From Aquarana catesbeiana (Eukaryota; Chordata; Amphibia; Anura; Ranidae), in assembly GCF_042186555.1 (NCBI RefSeq), contig NC_133324.1, positions 2,945,558 to 3,009,557 of the forward strand: DNA of 64,000 nucleotides, in the 5' to 3' direction. The notes under the pieces are model-generated. The model was not told where the DNA came from and ran no database searches. It saw nothing but the letters and a program-made list of their open reading frames with translations. The translations under genes were made by a program, and so were the position numbers. Shown piece after piece: positions 14,400-26,107 of this stretch; the stretch's first letter is position 1; every line of letters starts with the position of its first letter.

Positions 14400-17300
14400 C
14401 AGAGTGACATGGAGTGGACAGACAGAGTGACATGGAGGGGGACAGGCAGAGTGACATGGAGGTGACAGGCAGAGTGACATGGAGGGGGACAGACAGAGTG
14501 ACATGGAGGGGACAGGCAGAGTGACAAGGAGGGGACAGGCATAGTGACATGGAGGGGGACAGACAGAGTGACATGGAGGGGACAGAGTGACATGGAGGGG
14601 ACAGGCATAGTGACATGGAGGGGACAGGCAGAGTGACATGGAGGGGACAGAGTGACATGGAGGGGGACAGGCAGAGTGACATGGAGGGGGACAGGCAGAG
14701 TGACATGGAGGTGACAGACAGAGTGACATGGAGGGGGACAGACAGAGTGACATGGAGGGGGCAGAGTGACATGGAGGGGACAGGCAGAGTGACATGGAGG
14801 GGACAGGCAGAGTGACATGGAGTGGACAGACAGAGTGACATGGAGGGGGACAGGCAGAGTGACATGGAGGTGACAGACAGAGTGACATGGAGGGGGACAG
14901 ACAGAGTGACATGGAGGGGACAGGCAGAGTGACATGGAGGGGACAGACAGAGTGACATGGAGGGGGACAGGCAGAGTGACATGGAGGTGACAGGCAGAGT
15001 GACATGGAGGGGGACAGACAGAGTGACATGGAGGGGACAGGCAGAGTGACAAGGAGGGGACAGACAGAGTGACATGGAGGGGACAGAGTGACATGGAGGG
15101 GGACAGACAGAGTGACATGGAGGGGACAGACAGAGTGACATGGAGGGAGAAGAGTGACATGGAGGGGACAGAGTGACATGGAGGGGGACAGACAGAGTGA
15201 CATGGAGGGGACAGGCAGAGTGACATGGAGGGAGACAGGCAGAGTGACATGGAGGGGGACAGACAGAGTGACATGGAGGGAGACAGGCAGAGTGACATGG
15301 AGGGGACAGACAGAGTGACATGGAGGGAGACAGGCAGAGTGACATGGAGGGGACAGACAGAGTGACATGGAGGGGACAGACAGAGTGACATGGAGGGAGA
15401 CAGGCAGAGTGACATGGAGGGGACAGACAGAGTGACATGGAGGGGACAGACAGAGTGACATGGAGGGAGACAGGCAGAGTGACATGGAGGGGACAGACAG
15501 AGTGACATGGAGGGGACAGACAGAGTGACATGGAGGGGACAGGCAGAGTGACATGGAGGGGACAGACAGAGTGACATGGAGGGGGACAGACAGAGTGACA
15601 TGGAGGGGGACAGACAGAGTGACATGGAGGGGACAGACAGAGTGACATGGAGGGGACAGGCAGAGTGACATGGAGGTGACAGGCAGAGTGACATGGAGGG
15701 GACAGACAGAGTGACATGGAGGGGACAGGCAGAGTGACATGGAGGGGACAGACAGAGTGACATGGAGGGGACAGGCAGAGTGACAAGGAGGGGACAGGCA
15801 TAGTGACATGGAGGGGGACAGACAGAGTGACATGGAGGGGACAGAGTGACATGGAGGGGGACAGACAGAGTGACATGGAGGGGACAAGCAGAGTTACATG
15901 GAGGGGACAGGCAGAGTGACATGGAGGGGGACAGACAGAGTGACATGGAGGGGACAGGCAGAGTGACATGGAGGGGGCAGAGTGACATGGAGGGGGACAG
16001 ACAGAGTGACATGGAGGGGGACAGGCAGAGTGACATGGAGGGGACAGGCAGAGTGACATGGAGTGGACAGACAGAGTGACATGGAGGGGGACAGGCAGAG
16101 TGACATGGAGGTGACAGACAGAGTGACATGGAGGGGGACAGACAGAGTGACATGGAGGGGACAGGCAGAGTGACATGGAGGGGACAGACAGAGTGACATG
16201 GAGGGGGACAGGCAGAGTGACATGGAGGTGACAGGCAGAGTGACATGGAGGGGGACAGACAGAGTGACATGGAGGGGACAGGCAGAGTGACAAGGAGGGG
16301 ACAGACAGAGTGACATGGAGGGGACAGAGTGACATGGAGGGGACAGACAGAGTGACATGGAGGGGACAGACAGAGTGACATGGAGGGGACAGAGTGACAT
16401 GGAGGGGGACAGACAGAGTGACATGGAGGGGACAGAGTGACATGGAGGGGGACAGACAGAGTGACATGGAGGGGACAGACAGAGTGACATGGAGGGGACA
16501 GGCAGAGTGACATGGAGGGGACAGGCAGAGTGACATGGAGGGGACAGGCAGAGTGACATGGAGGGGGACAGACAGAGTGACATGGAGGGGGCAGGCAGAG
16601 TGACATGGAGGGGACAGACAGAGTGACATGGAGGGGACAGGCAGAGTGACATGGAGGGGACAGACAGAGTGACATGGAGGGGACAGGCAGAGTGACATGG
16701 AGGGGGACAGGCAGAGTGACATGGAGGGGGACAGACAGAGTGACATGGAGGGGACAGAGTGACATGGAGGGGGACAGGCAGAGTGACATGGAGGGGACAG
16801 ACAGAGTGACATGGAGGGGGCAGAGTGACATGGAGGGGGACAGGCAGAGTGACATGGAGGGGACAGACAGAGTGACATGGAGGGGACAGGCAGAGTGACA
16901 TGGAGGGGACAGACAGAGTGACATGGAGGGGGACAGGCAGAGTGACATGGAGGGAGACAGGCAGAGTGACATGGAGGGGGACAGACAGAGTGACATGGAG
17001 GGAGAAGAGTGACATGGAGGGGACAGAGTGACATGGAGGGGACAGACAGAGTGACATGGAGGGGGAAGAGTGATATGGAGGGGACAGGCAGAGTGACATG
17101 GAGGGGACAGACAGAGTGACATGGAGGGGGACAGGCAGAGTGACATGGAGGGGACAGACAGAGTGACATGGAGGGGACAGGCAGAGTGACATGGAGGGGA
17201 CAGGCAGAGTGACATGGAGGGGACAGACAGAGTGACATGGAGGGGACAGGCAGAGTGACATGGAGGGGGACAGACAGAGTGACATGGAGGGGGACAGACA

Positions 17301-20300
17301 GAGTGACATGGAGGGGACAAGCAGAGTGACATGGAGGGGACAGACAGAGTGACATGGAGGGGACAGAGTGACATGGAGGGGGACAGGCAGAGTGACATGG
17401 AGGGGACAGACAGAGTGACATGGAGGGGACAGACAGAGTGACATGGAGGGGGACAGGCAGAGTGACATGGAGGGGGACAGACAGAGTGACATGGAGGGGG
17501 ACAGACAGAGTGACATGGAGGGAGAAGAGTGACATGGAGGGGACAGAGTGACATGGAGGGGACAGACAGAGTGACATGGAGGGAGAAGAGTGACATGGAG
17601 GGGACAGAGTGACATGGAGGGGACAGACAGAGTGACATGGAGGGGACAGACAGAGTGACATGGAGGGGGACAGGCAGAGTGACATGGAGGGGGACAGACA
17701 GAGTGACATGGAGGGGGACAGACAGAGTGACATGGAGGGAGAAGAGTGACATGGAGGGGACAGAGTGACATGGAGGGGACAGACAGAGTGACATGGAGGG
17801 AAGAGTGACATGGAGGGGACAGGCAGAGTGACATGGAGGGGACAGGCAGAGTGACATGGAGGGGGAAGAGTGACATGGAGGGGACAGGCAGAGTGACATG
17901 GAGGGGGACAGACAGAGTGACATGGAGGGGACAGGCAGAGTGACATGGAGGGGACAGGCAGAGTGACATGGAGGGGACAGGCAGAGTGACATGGAGGGGA
18001 CAGACAGAGTGACATGGAGGGGACAGGCAGAGTGACATGGAGGGGACAGACAGAGTGACATGGAGGGGGACAGGCAGAGTGACATGGAGGGGGACAGGCA
18101 GAGTGACATGGAGGGGGACAGGCAGAGTGACACGGAGGGGGACAGGCAGAGTGACATGGAGGGGGACAGGCAGAGTGACATGGAGGGGACAGACAGAGTG
18201 ACATGGAGGGGACAGACAGAGTGACATGGAGGGGGACAGGCAGAGTGACATGGAGGGGGCAGAGTGACATGGAGGGGACAGGCAGAGTGACATGGAGGGG
18301 ACAGGCAGAGTGACATGGAGGGGGACAGGCAGAGTGACATGGAGGGGACAGAGTGACATGGAGGGGGACAGGCAGAGTGACATGGAGGGGACAGGCAGAG
18401 TGACATGGAGGGGACAGGCAGAGTGACATGGAGGGGACAGGCAGAGTGACATGGAGGGGACAGGCAGAGTGACATGGAGGGAGAAGAGTGACATGGAGGG
18501 GACAGAGTGACATGGAGGGGACAGACAGAGTGACATGGAGGGGGAAGAGTGACATGGAGGGGACAGGCAGAGTGACATGGAGGGGACAGGCAGAGTGACA
18601 TGGAGGGGGAAGAGTGACATGGAGGGGACAGGCAGAGTGACATGGAGGGGGACAGACAGAGTGACATGGAGGGGGACAGGCAGAGTGACATGGAGGGGGA
18701 CAGGCAGAGTGACATGGAGGGGACAGACAGAGTGACATGGAGGGGGACAGGCAGAGTGACATGGAGGGAGACAGGCAGAGTGACATGGAGGGAGAAGAGT
18801 GACATGGAGGGGACAGAGTGACATGGAGGGGACAGACAGAGTGACATGGAGGGAGAAGAGTGACATGGAGGGGACAGAGTGACATGGAGGGAAGAGTGAC
18901 ATGGAGGGGACAGGCAGAGTGACATGGAGGGGACAGGCAGAGTGACATGGAGGGGACAGGCAGAGTGACATGGAGTGGACAGACAGAGTGACATGGAGGG
19001 GGACAGGCAGAGTGACATGGAGGTGACAGGCAGAGTGACATGGAGGGGGACAGACAGAGTGACATGGAGGGGACAGGCAGAGTGACAAGGAGGGGACAGG
19101 CATAGTGACATGGAGGGGGACAGACAGAGTGACATGGAGGGGACAGAGTGACATGGAGGGGACAGGCATAGTGACATGGAGGGGGACAGACAGAGTGACA
19201 TGGAGGGGACAGAGTGACATGGAGGGGGACAGGCAGAGTGACATGGAGGGGGACAGACAGAGTGACATGGAGGGGGACAGGCAGAGTGACATGGAGGTGA
19301 CAGACAGAGTGACATGGAGGGGGACAGACAGAGTGACATGGAGGGGGACAGGCAGAGTGACATGGAGTGGACAGACAGAGTGACATGGAGGGGGACAGGC
19401 AGAGTGACATGGAGGTGACAGACAGAGTGACATGGAGGGGGACAGACAGAGTGACATGGAGGGGACAGGCAGAGTGACATGGAGGGGACAGACAGAGTGA
19501 CATGGAGGGGGACAGGCAGAGTGACATGGAGGTGACAGGCAGAGTGACATGGAGGGGGACAGACAGAGTGACATGGAGGGGACAGGCAGAGTGACAAGGA
19601 GGGGACAGACAGAGTGACATGGAGGGGACAGAGTGACATGGAGGGGGACAGACAGAGTGACATGGAGGGGACAAGCAGAGTGACATGGAGGGGACAGACA
19701 GAGTGACATGGAGGGAGAAGAGTGACATGGAGGGGACAGAGTGACATGGAGGGGACAGACAGAGTGACATGGAGGGGACAGGCAGAGTGACATGGAGGGA
19801 GACAGGCAGAGTGACATGGAGGGGGACAGACAGAGTGACATGGAGGGAGACAGGCAGAGTGACATGGAGGGGACAGACAGAGTGACATGGAGGGAGACAG
19901 GCAGAGTGACATGGAGGGGACAGACAGAGTGACATGGAGGGGACAGACAGAGTGACATGGAGGGAGACAGGCAGAGTGACATGGAGGGGACAGACAGAGT
20001 GACATGGAGGGGACAGACAGAGTGACATGGAGGGAGACAGGCAGAGTGACATGGAGGGGACAGACAGAGTGACATGGAGGGGACAGACAGAGTGACATGG
20101 AGGGGACAGGCAGAGTGACATGGAGGGGACAGACAGAGTGACATGGAGGGGGACAGACAGAGTGACATGGAGGGGACAGGCAGAGTGACATGGAGGGGGC
20201 AGAGTGACATGGAGGGGGACAGACAGAGTGACATGGAGGGGGACAGGCAGAGTGACATGGAGGGGACAGGCAGAGTGACATGGAGGGGGACAGGCAGAGT

Positions 20301-23300
20301 GACATGGAGGGGGACAGACAGAGTGACATGGAGGGGGACAGGCAGAGTGACATGGAGGGGACAGACAGAGTGACATGGAGGGGGACAGGCAGAGTGACAT
20401 GGAGGTGACAGACAGAGTGACATGGAGGGGGACAGACAGAGTGACATGGAGGGGACAGGCAGAGTGACATGGAGGGGACAGACAGAGTGACATGGAGGGG
20501 GACAGGCAGAGTGACATGGAGGTGACAGGCAGAGTGACATGGAGGGGGACAGACAGAGTGACATGGAGGGGACAGGCAGAGTGACAAGGAGGGGACAGAC
20601 AGAGTGACATGGAGGGGACAGAGTGACATGGAGGGGGACAGGCAGAGTGACATGGAGGGGGACAGACAGAGTGACATGGAGGGGGACAGACAGAGTGACA
20701 TGGAGGGGACAGAGTGACATGGAGGGGGACAGACAGAGTGACATGGAGGGGACAGAGTGACATGGAGGGGGACAGACAGAGTGACATGGAGGGGACAGAC
20801 AGAGTGACATGGAGGGGACAGGCAGAGTGACATGGAGGGGACAGGCAGAGTGACATGGAGGGGACAGGCAGAGTGACATGGAGGGGGACAGACAGAGTGA
20901 CATGGAGGGGGCAGGCAGAGTGACATGGAGGGGACAGACAGAGTGACATGGAGGGGACAGGCAGAGTGACATGGAGGGGACAGACAGAGTGACATGGAGG
21001 GGACAGGCAGAGTGACATGGAGGGGGACAGGCAGAGTGACATGGAGGGGGACAGACAGAGTGACATGGAGGGGACAGAGTGACATGGAGGGGGACAGGCA
21101 GAGTGACATGGAGGGGACAGACAGAGTGACATGGAGGGGGCAGAGTGACATGGAGGGGGACAGGCAGAGTGACATGGAGGGGACAGACAGAGTGACATGG
21201 AGGGGGACAGGCAGAGTGACATGGAGGGAGACAGGCAGAGTGACATGGAGGGGGACAGACAGAGTGACATGGAGGGAGAAGAGTGACATGGAGGGGACAG
21301 ACAGAGTGACATGGAGGGGGAAGAGTGATATGGAGGGGACAGGCAGAGTGACATGGAGGGGACAGACAGAGTGACATGGAGGGGGACAGGCAGAGTGACA
21401 TGGAGGGGACAGACAGAGTGACATGGAGGGGACAGGCAGAGTGACATGGAGGGGACAGGCAGAGTGACATGGAGGGGACAGACAGAGTGACATGGAGGGG
21501 ACAGGCAGAGTGACATGGAGGGGGACAGACAGAGTGACATGGAGGGGGACAGACAGAGTGACATGGAGGGGACAAGCAGAGTGACATGGAGGGGACAGAC
21601 AGAGTGACATGGAGGGGACAGAGTGACATGGAGGGGGACAGGCAGAGTGACATGGAGGGGACAGACAGAGTGACATGGAGGGGACAGACAGAGTGACATG
21701 GAGGGGGACAGGCAGAGTGACATGGAGGGGGACAGACAGAGTGACATGGAGGGGACAGAGTGACATGGAGGGGACAAGCAGAGTGACATGGAGGGGACAG
21801 ACAGAGTGACATGGAGGGAGAAGAGTGACATGGAGGGGACAGAGTGACATGGAGGGGACAGACAGAGTGACATGGAGGGGGAAGAGTGACATGGAGGGGA
21901 CAGGCAGAGTGACATGGAGGGGGACAGGCAGAGTGACATGGAGGGGGAAGAGTGACATGGAGGGGACAGGCAGAGTGACATGGAGGGGGACAGACAGAGT
22001 GACATGGAGGGGGACAGGCAGAGTGACATGGAGGGGGACAGGCAGAGTGACATGGAGGGGGACAGACAGAGTGACATGGAGGGGACAGAGTGACATGGAG
22101 GGAGAAGAGTGACATGGAGGGGACAGAGTGACATGGAGGGGACAGACAGAGTGACATGGAGGGAGAAGAGTGACATGGAGGGGACAGAGTGACATGGAGG
22201 GGACAGACAGAGTGACATGGAGGGAGAAGAGTGACATGGAGGGGACAGAGTGACATGGAGGGGACAGACAGAGTGACATGGAGGGAAGAGTGACATGGAG
22301 GGGACAGGCAGAGTGACATGGAGGGGACAGGCAGAGTGACATGGAGGGGGAAGAGTGACATGGAGGGGACAGGCAGAGTGACATGGAGGGGGACAGACAG
22401 AGTGACATGGAGGGGACAGGCAGAGTGACATGGAGGGGACAGGCAGAGTGACATGGAGGGGACAGGCAGAGTGACATGGAGGGGACAGACAGAGTGACAT
22501 GGAGGGGACAGGCAGAGTGACATGGAGGGGACAGACAGAGTGACATGGAGGGGGACAGGCAGAGTGACATGGAGGGGGACAGGCAGAGTGACACGGAGGG
22601 GGACAGGCAGAGTGACATGGAGGGGGACAGGCAGAGTGACATGGAGGGGGACAGGCAGAGTGACATGGAGGGGACAGACAGAGTGACATGGAGGGGACAG
22701 ACAGAGTGACATGGAGGGGGACAGGCAGAGTGACATGGAGGGGGCAGAGTGACATGGAGGGGACAGGCAGAGTGACATGGAGGGGACAGGCAGAGTGACA
22801 TGGAGGGGGACAGGCAGAGTGACATGGAGGGGACAGAGTGACATGGAGGGGGACAGGCAGAGTGACATGGAGGGGACAGGCAGAGTGACATGGAGGGGAC
22901 AGGCAGAGTGACATGGAGGGGACAGGCAGAGTGACATGGAGGGGACAGGCAGAGTGACATGGAGGGAGAAGAGTGACATGGAGGGGACAGAGTGACATGG
23001 AGGGGACAGACAGAGTGACATGGAGGGGGAAGAGTGACATGGAGGGGACAGGCAGAGTGACATGGAGGGGACAGGCAGAGTGACATGGAGGGGGAAGAGT
23101 GACATGGAGGGGACAGGCAGAGTGACATGGAGGGGGACAGACAGAGTGACATGGAGGGGGACAGGCAGAGTGACATGGAGGGGGACAGGCAGAGTGACAT
23201 GGAGGGGGACAGACAGAGTGACATGGAGGGGACAGAGTGACATGGAGGGGACAGACAGAGTGACATGGAGGGAGAAGAGTGACATGGAGGGGACAGAGTG

Positions 23301-23600
23301 ACATGGAGGGGACAGACAGAGTGACATGGAGGGAGAAGAGTGACATGGAGGGGACAGAGTGACATGGAGGGGACAGACAGAGTGACATGGAGGGAAGAGT
23401 GACATGGAGGGGACAGGCAGAGTGACATGGAGGGGACAGGCAGAGTGACATGGAGGGGGAAGAGTGACATGGAGGGGACAGGCAGAGTGACATGGAGGGG
23501 GACAGACAGAGTGACATGGAGGGGACAGGCAGAGTGACATGGAGGGGACAGGCAGAGTGACATGGAGGGGGACAGGCAGAGTGACATGGAGGGGACAGGC
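14400..23600. repeat. ~4.3-4.5-kb higher-order duplication within the minisatellite
   Basis: Marker units repeat over a long offset. A GGGGGCAGGCAG variant lies at ~16,588 and ~20,908, and the same run of units begins at 16,674 and 20,994 (offset 4,320). A unique GAAGAGTGATATGG unit lies at ~17,066 and ~21,321 (offset ~4,255). A GACACGG unit lies at ~18,129 and ~22,592 (offset ~4,460). The changing offset shows later gains and losses of small unit blocks. A further local copy links ~22,281 with ~23,390 through GGAGGGAAGAG. Boundaries are approximate. Confidence 0.7.
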
Positions 23601-23698
23601 AGAGTGACATGGAGGGGGACAGGCAGAGTGACATGGAGGGGACAGGCAGAGTGACATGGAGGGGGACACACAGAGTGACATGGAGGGGGACAGGCAGA

Positions 23699-23825
23699 GT
23701 GACAGGAGGACATGTGGAGGGGACAGGCAGAGTGACAGGAGGACATGTGGAGGGGACAGGCAGAGTGACAGGAGGACATGTGGAGGGGACAGGCAGAGTG
23801 ACAGGAGGACATGTGGAGGGGACAC
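23699..23825. repeat. Four 33-bp variant units at the array edge
   Basis: At the right border the basic unit is replaced by four near-identical 33-bp units. Each contains GTGACAGGAGGACATGTGG followed by AGGGGACAGGCAGA. The variant arises from an inserted GGAGGACATG-like segment in a normal unit and has then amplified as a block. The array stops at GGGGACACACTATTC. The boundary is taken where the GACAGG-GGAGGACATG pattern ends. Confidence 0.9.
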
Positions 23826-24454
23826 ACTATTCTCGCTCACATAAAGGACACTGTGTGTTATGCTGGCACCGGCCCTGACTCCCAATAATCACAGCACAGA
23901 GGTGATAGCACAGAATCTTAAGAATTCCCCCCTCTCCCCTCAGATCAGTGTTTTTCTTCTCCAGACAAGTATTGTGGATGTAGCTGATTCTGCAGCTGGT
24001 CTTCTGCGCGGTCTGTTCCCGGTCAGCTGTCTGTGTGATAAACTACATACTGTAGATGCTGATCGGCCAATCATGGAGCTCCTATCCCCGATCCAGTGCG
24101 CTGTCCTCCAATTCTCCACTGACACCCGAACACCGACAGGGCACTGCTGGCTGTAGGATCCTGTGCATTGTCTGAGAAAGTCATGTGAGCTACGGTTCCC
24201 GGCAATTACCTTCCCCGGTGGATACTATAGAAGTGGGGGGGTCGGGGCTGATTAAATTGTCCGAACAGCTGTATTAGGATAAGAACCTGTAGTAATGTTC
24301 CTGCCCAGCCCCCAGCTGAACAGATGGAGCTCTGAGCCACAGTGCGGTCTTGATCATGTGTCCGGGTTCCAGGCGGCAGGAGCCTCAGACACGTGATTCA
24401 AAATTACTCTAAACCCATTCTGTCCGGGTGAATCCCGGACAAGGTGGAAACCCT
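23826..24454. other. Apparently unique sequence between two minisatellites
   Basis: No recognisable gene or element was found. A pyrimidine tract ending in CAG at about 23,928-23,942 resembles a splice acceptor, and the short open frames after it (for example to 24,156) have no recognisable domain. An exon cannot be excluded, but nothing supports one strongly. Confidence 0.4.
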
Positions 24455-24745
24455 ACCTTACATCTGTGTCCCCAGTGGAGCCCCTCCTTACATCTGTGTC
24501 CCCAGCGGAGTCCTTCCTTACATCTGTGACCCCAGTGGAGCCCCTCCTTACATCTGTGTCCCCAGCGGAGTCCTTCCTTACATCTGTGTCCCCAGCAGAG
24601 CTCCTCCTTACATCTGTCTCTGTGTCCCCAGCGGAGTCCATCCTTACATCTGTGTCCCCAGTTGAGCCCCTTCTTACATCTGTGTCCCCAGCGGAGTCCT
24701 TCCTTACATCTGTGTCCCCAGCGGAGTCCGTCCTTACATCTGTGT
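24455..24745. repeat. 30-bp minisatellite, about 9-10 units
   Basis: Head-to-tail units of 30 bp contain CCCCAGCGGAGTCC and TTCCTTACATCTGTGT. Variants read GTGGAGCCCC or AGAGCTCC, and one unit near 24,615 is lengthened by a CTCTGTGT duplication. Since 30 is a multiple of three, frames stay open on both strands over this block. That explains the overlapping 110-122 codon frames, which look like artefacts. Confidence 0.93.
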
Positions 24746-25267
24746 ATGCTGTAATCTGTGTAAGGAGTGCACAGCACTCCTTCAAGCCGCGTCTATGCTA
24801 GTTCCTGGTTTCTCCGTGTGTTCAGTAGAGAGGGGAACACAAGGGGATTAGTCCTCACGGCGGCCATCTTTTTGTAGCCCGCTGGAAGTGACTTTGTTCT
24901 CACACTAAGAACAACGCACCTGGCCAGGCAAATGTTGCTCAGCGCGATCGTTTGCGTTGGAAAGCAGCTCCAAACCCCGCCAATGAAGCGCTGCGTCTGC
25001 AAACTCCTGATTGCATTGACATGGCGCTTCCCCTAGTGCACTGTGTCTGGTGCCCGAACACAGTGCATTTAGTTAAAGGACATTTTTTTTTCTTAAAGGG
25101 GCCATTTTGTTTTAATTTTTTAAATTTTTTTTTGTGACTACAGGAGGGGGGGTGGCGCCCGGGCGTCCCCTTATGGACGGGCAGCCACTGAACACTCTGC
25201 ACCTTGAAAAATACTCATGATTGAAAAATTCTAATACATCACAAAGGTATCCTGAAAAAATGTTGAA
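24746..25267. other. Non-coding flank with T-rich tract
   Basis: No gene is recognisable. The stretch contains T-rich runs at ~25,083-25,133 and a GC-rich patch at ~25,143-25,180. It resembles pieces of dispersed repeats but no family can be named from the sequence alone. It abuts the 3' LTR of the minus-strand endogenous retrovirus. Confidence 0.35.
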
Positions 25268-25640
25268 TGTGACTCGGTTAAATTGACGATAGGCAACTCC
25301 TATCCTCATATTGATTAGTGGTTCCAAATTAATAATAACTACTGCAGTAGGGAACAGACACAAAAGATACACTCAGCATCTTTCCAAATTACTGTTCTGC
25401 CTTATTATGACACAATTGAAGGTTTTTATGCACATGATTACGTAGGTATCACATTAATATTACAATTGTACGTTTATGGTAACAAGGGGCTTTACATAGG
25501 CAGGCTAATTCTAATCAGGACTGGAAAGAATGTAAACATTTACTGAAAACATTATTAGTGCCGTGTGCACAGTGAGGGCAATGTGCAATACATACAAAAT
25601 ACAATACAATTATATACAGAACTTACACATTTCCATTACA
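25268..25640 (-). repeat. 3' LTR of the endogenous retrovirus
   Basis: This copy is near-identical to 44,820-45,185, sharing for example GACTCGGTTAAATTGA and ACACATTTCCATTACA at the ends. Read on the minus strand it starts with TG and ends with CA. A TATATAA box candidate lies on the minus strand at ~25,610-25,616. It carries a short insertion near 25,408 (GACACAA) relative to the other copy. Confidence 0.85.
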
Positions 25641-25655
25641 GTCTCCCCTCTTTTG
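25641..25655 (-). promoter_or_regulatory. Polypurine tract of the endogenous retrovirus
   Basis: The minus strand reads CAAAAGAGGGGAGAC immediately before the LTR start TGTAATGG. Position and composition match a polypurine tract, the primer for plus-strand DNA synthesis in LTR retroelements. Confidence 0.75.
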
Positions 25656-26107
25656 ATGAATATTTTGATCACTAACCATACCTGCTATCACCTTTAACCT
25701 GGAACCTCCACACACTTAGGTGGAGGTAGTCCTGGCCAAAGAGGCAAAAAAAAAATAAAAAACTCCATTGTGGAGAAAATAATAGCTGAGCAACTTTTTC
25801 ATTACAAAATGACCTTTCATTGTGAAAAACAAATGATTGATAAGACATATTTACAGAGTACTGGCTGTACACTCCTGTGGCCAGAATGGCCTTCTAGCTG
25901 AATTGTTGGCATGCTGACTTATCAGCATATGTAAACACAGACAATTCTACATATAATGGAAGACGTACAAAAGACAAATATGACCTCAACATGGCTAAAC
26001 TACTTTTCAAATATATATATCCCTTACAATTAAAGTAATTTAATCAAAAAGTACCCTAGACTGTGATCACAAGAGGGAAACAAATCAAACACAGAGATTT
26101 CTTTAAT

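Larger units (their letters stand above)
1..23698. repeat. Giant GA/G-rich minisatellite array (~1,000 units)
   Basis: The stretch is an uninterrupted head-to-tail array with core GAGTGACATGGAGGGG followed by a variable tail (ACAGACA, ACAGGCA, ACAAGCA, GCA, ACA or AA). Unit lengths are therefore about 18, 19, 23 or 24 bp. The G-run length (4 or 5) and the A/G change in the tail are the main variants. Rarer marks include GACGTGG, GACACGG, GACAAGG, GGAGTGG and GGAGGTG. The array begins before the window. On the minus strand no frame of the common units contains a stop, so frames of 5,095, 4,145 and 2,663 codons overlap at 8,347-23,885. On the plus strand TGA recurs in the GAGTGACA core. The repetitive, frame-promiscuous translation argues strongly that these are not genes. 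Confidence 0.97.

Noticed and set aside
1..23825. Possible CRISPR array
   Set aside because: There are no unique spacers between the repeats. Units are contiguous, and the context is eukaryotic.
8347..23885. Giant minus-strand open frames of 5,095, 4,145 and 2,663 codons
   Set aside because: They overlap in different frames of the same tandem repeat, encode only permutations of a few short peptides, and exist because the repeat complement lacks stop codons. No promoter, splice or domain evidence.
23928..24156. Possible coding exon after a splice-acceptor-like tract
   Set aside because: The 98-codon frame has no recognisable domain and the acceptor alone is weak evidence.
24409..24801. Overlapping 110-122 codon frames on both strands
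   Set aside because: They are caused by a 30-bp tandem repeat whose unit length is a multiple of three.
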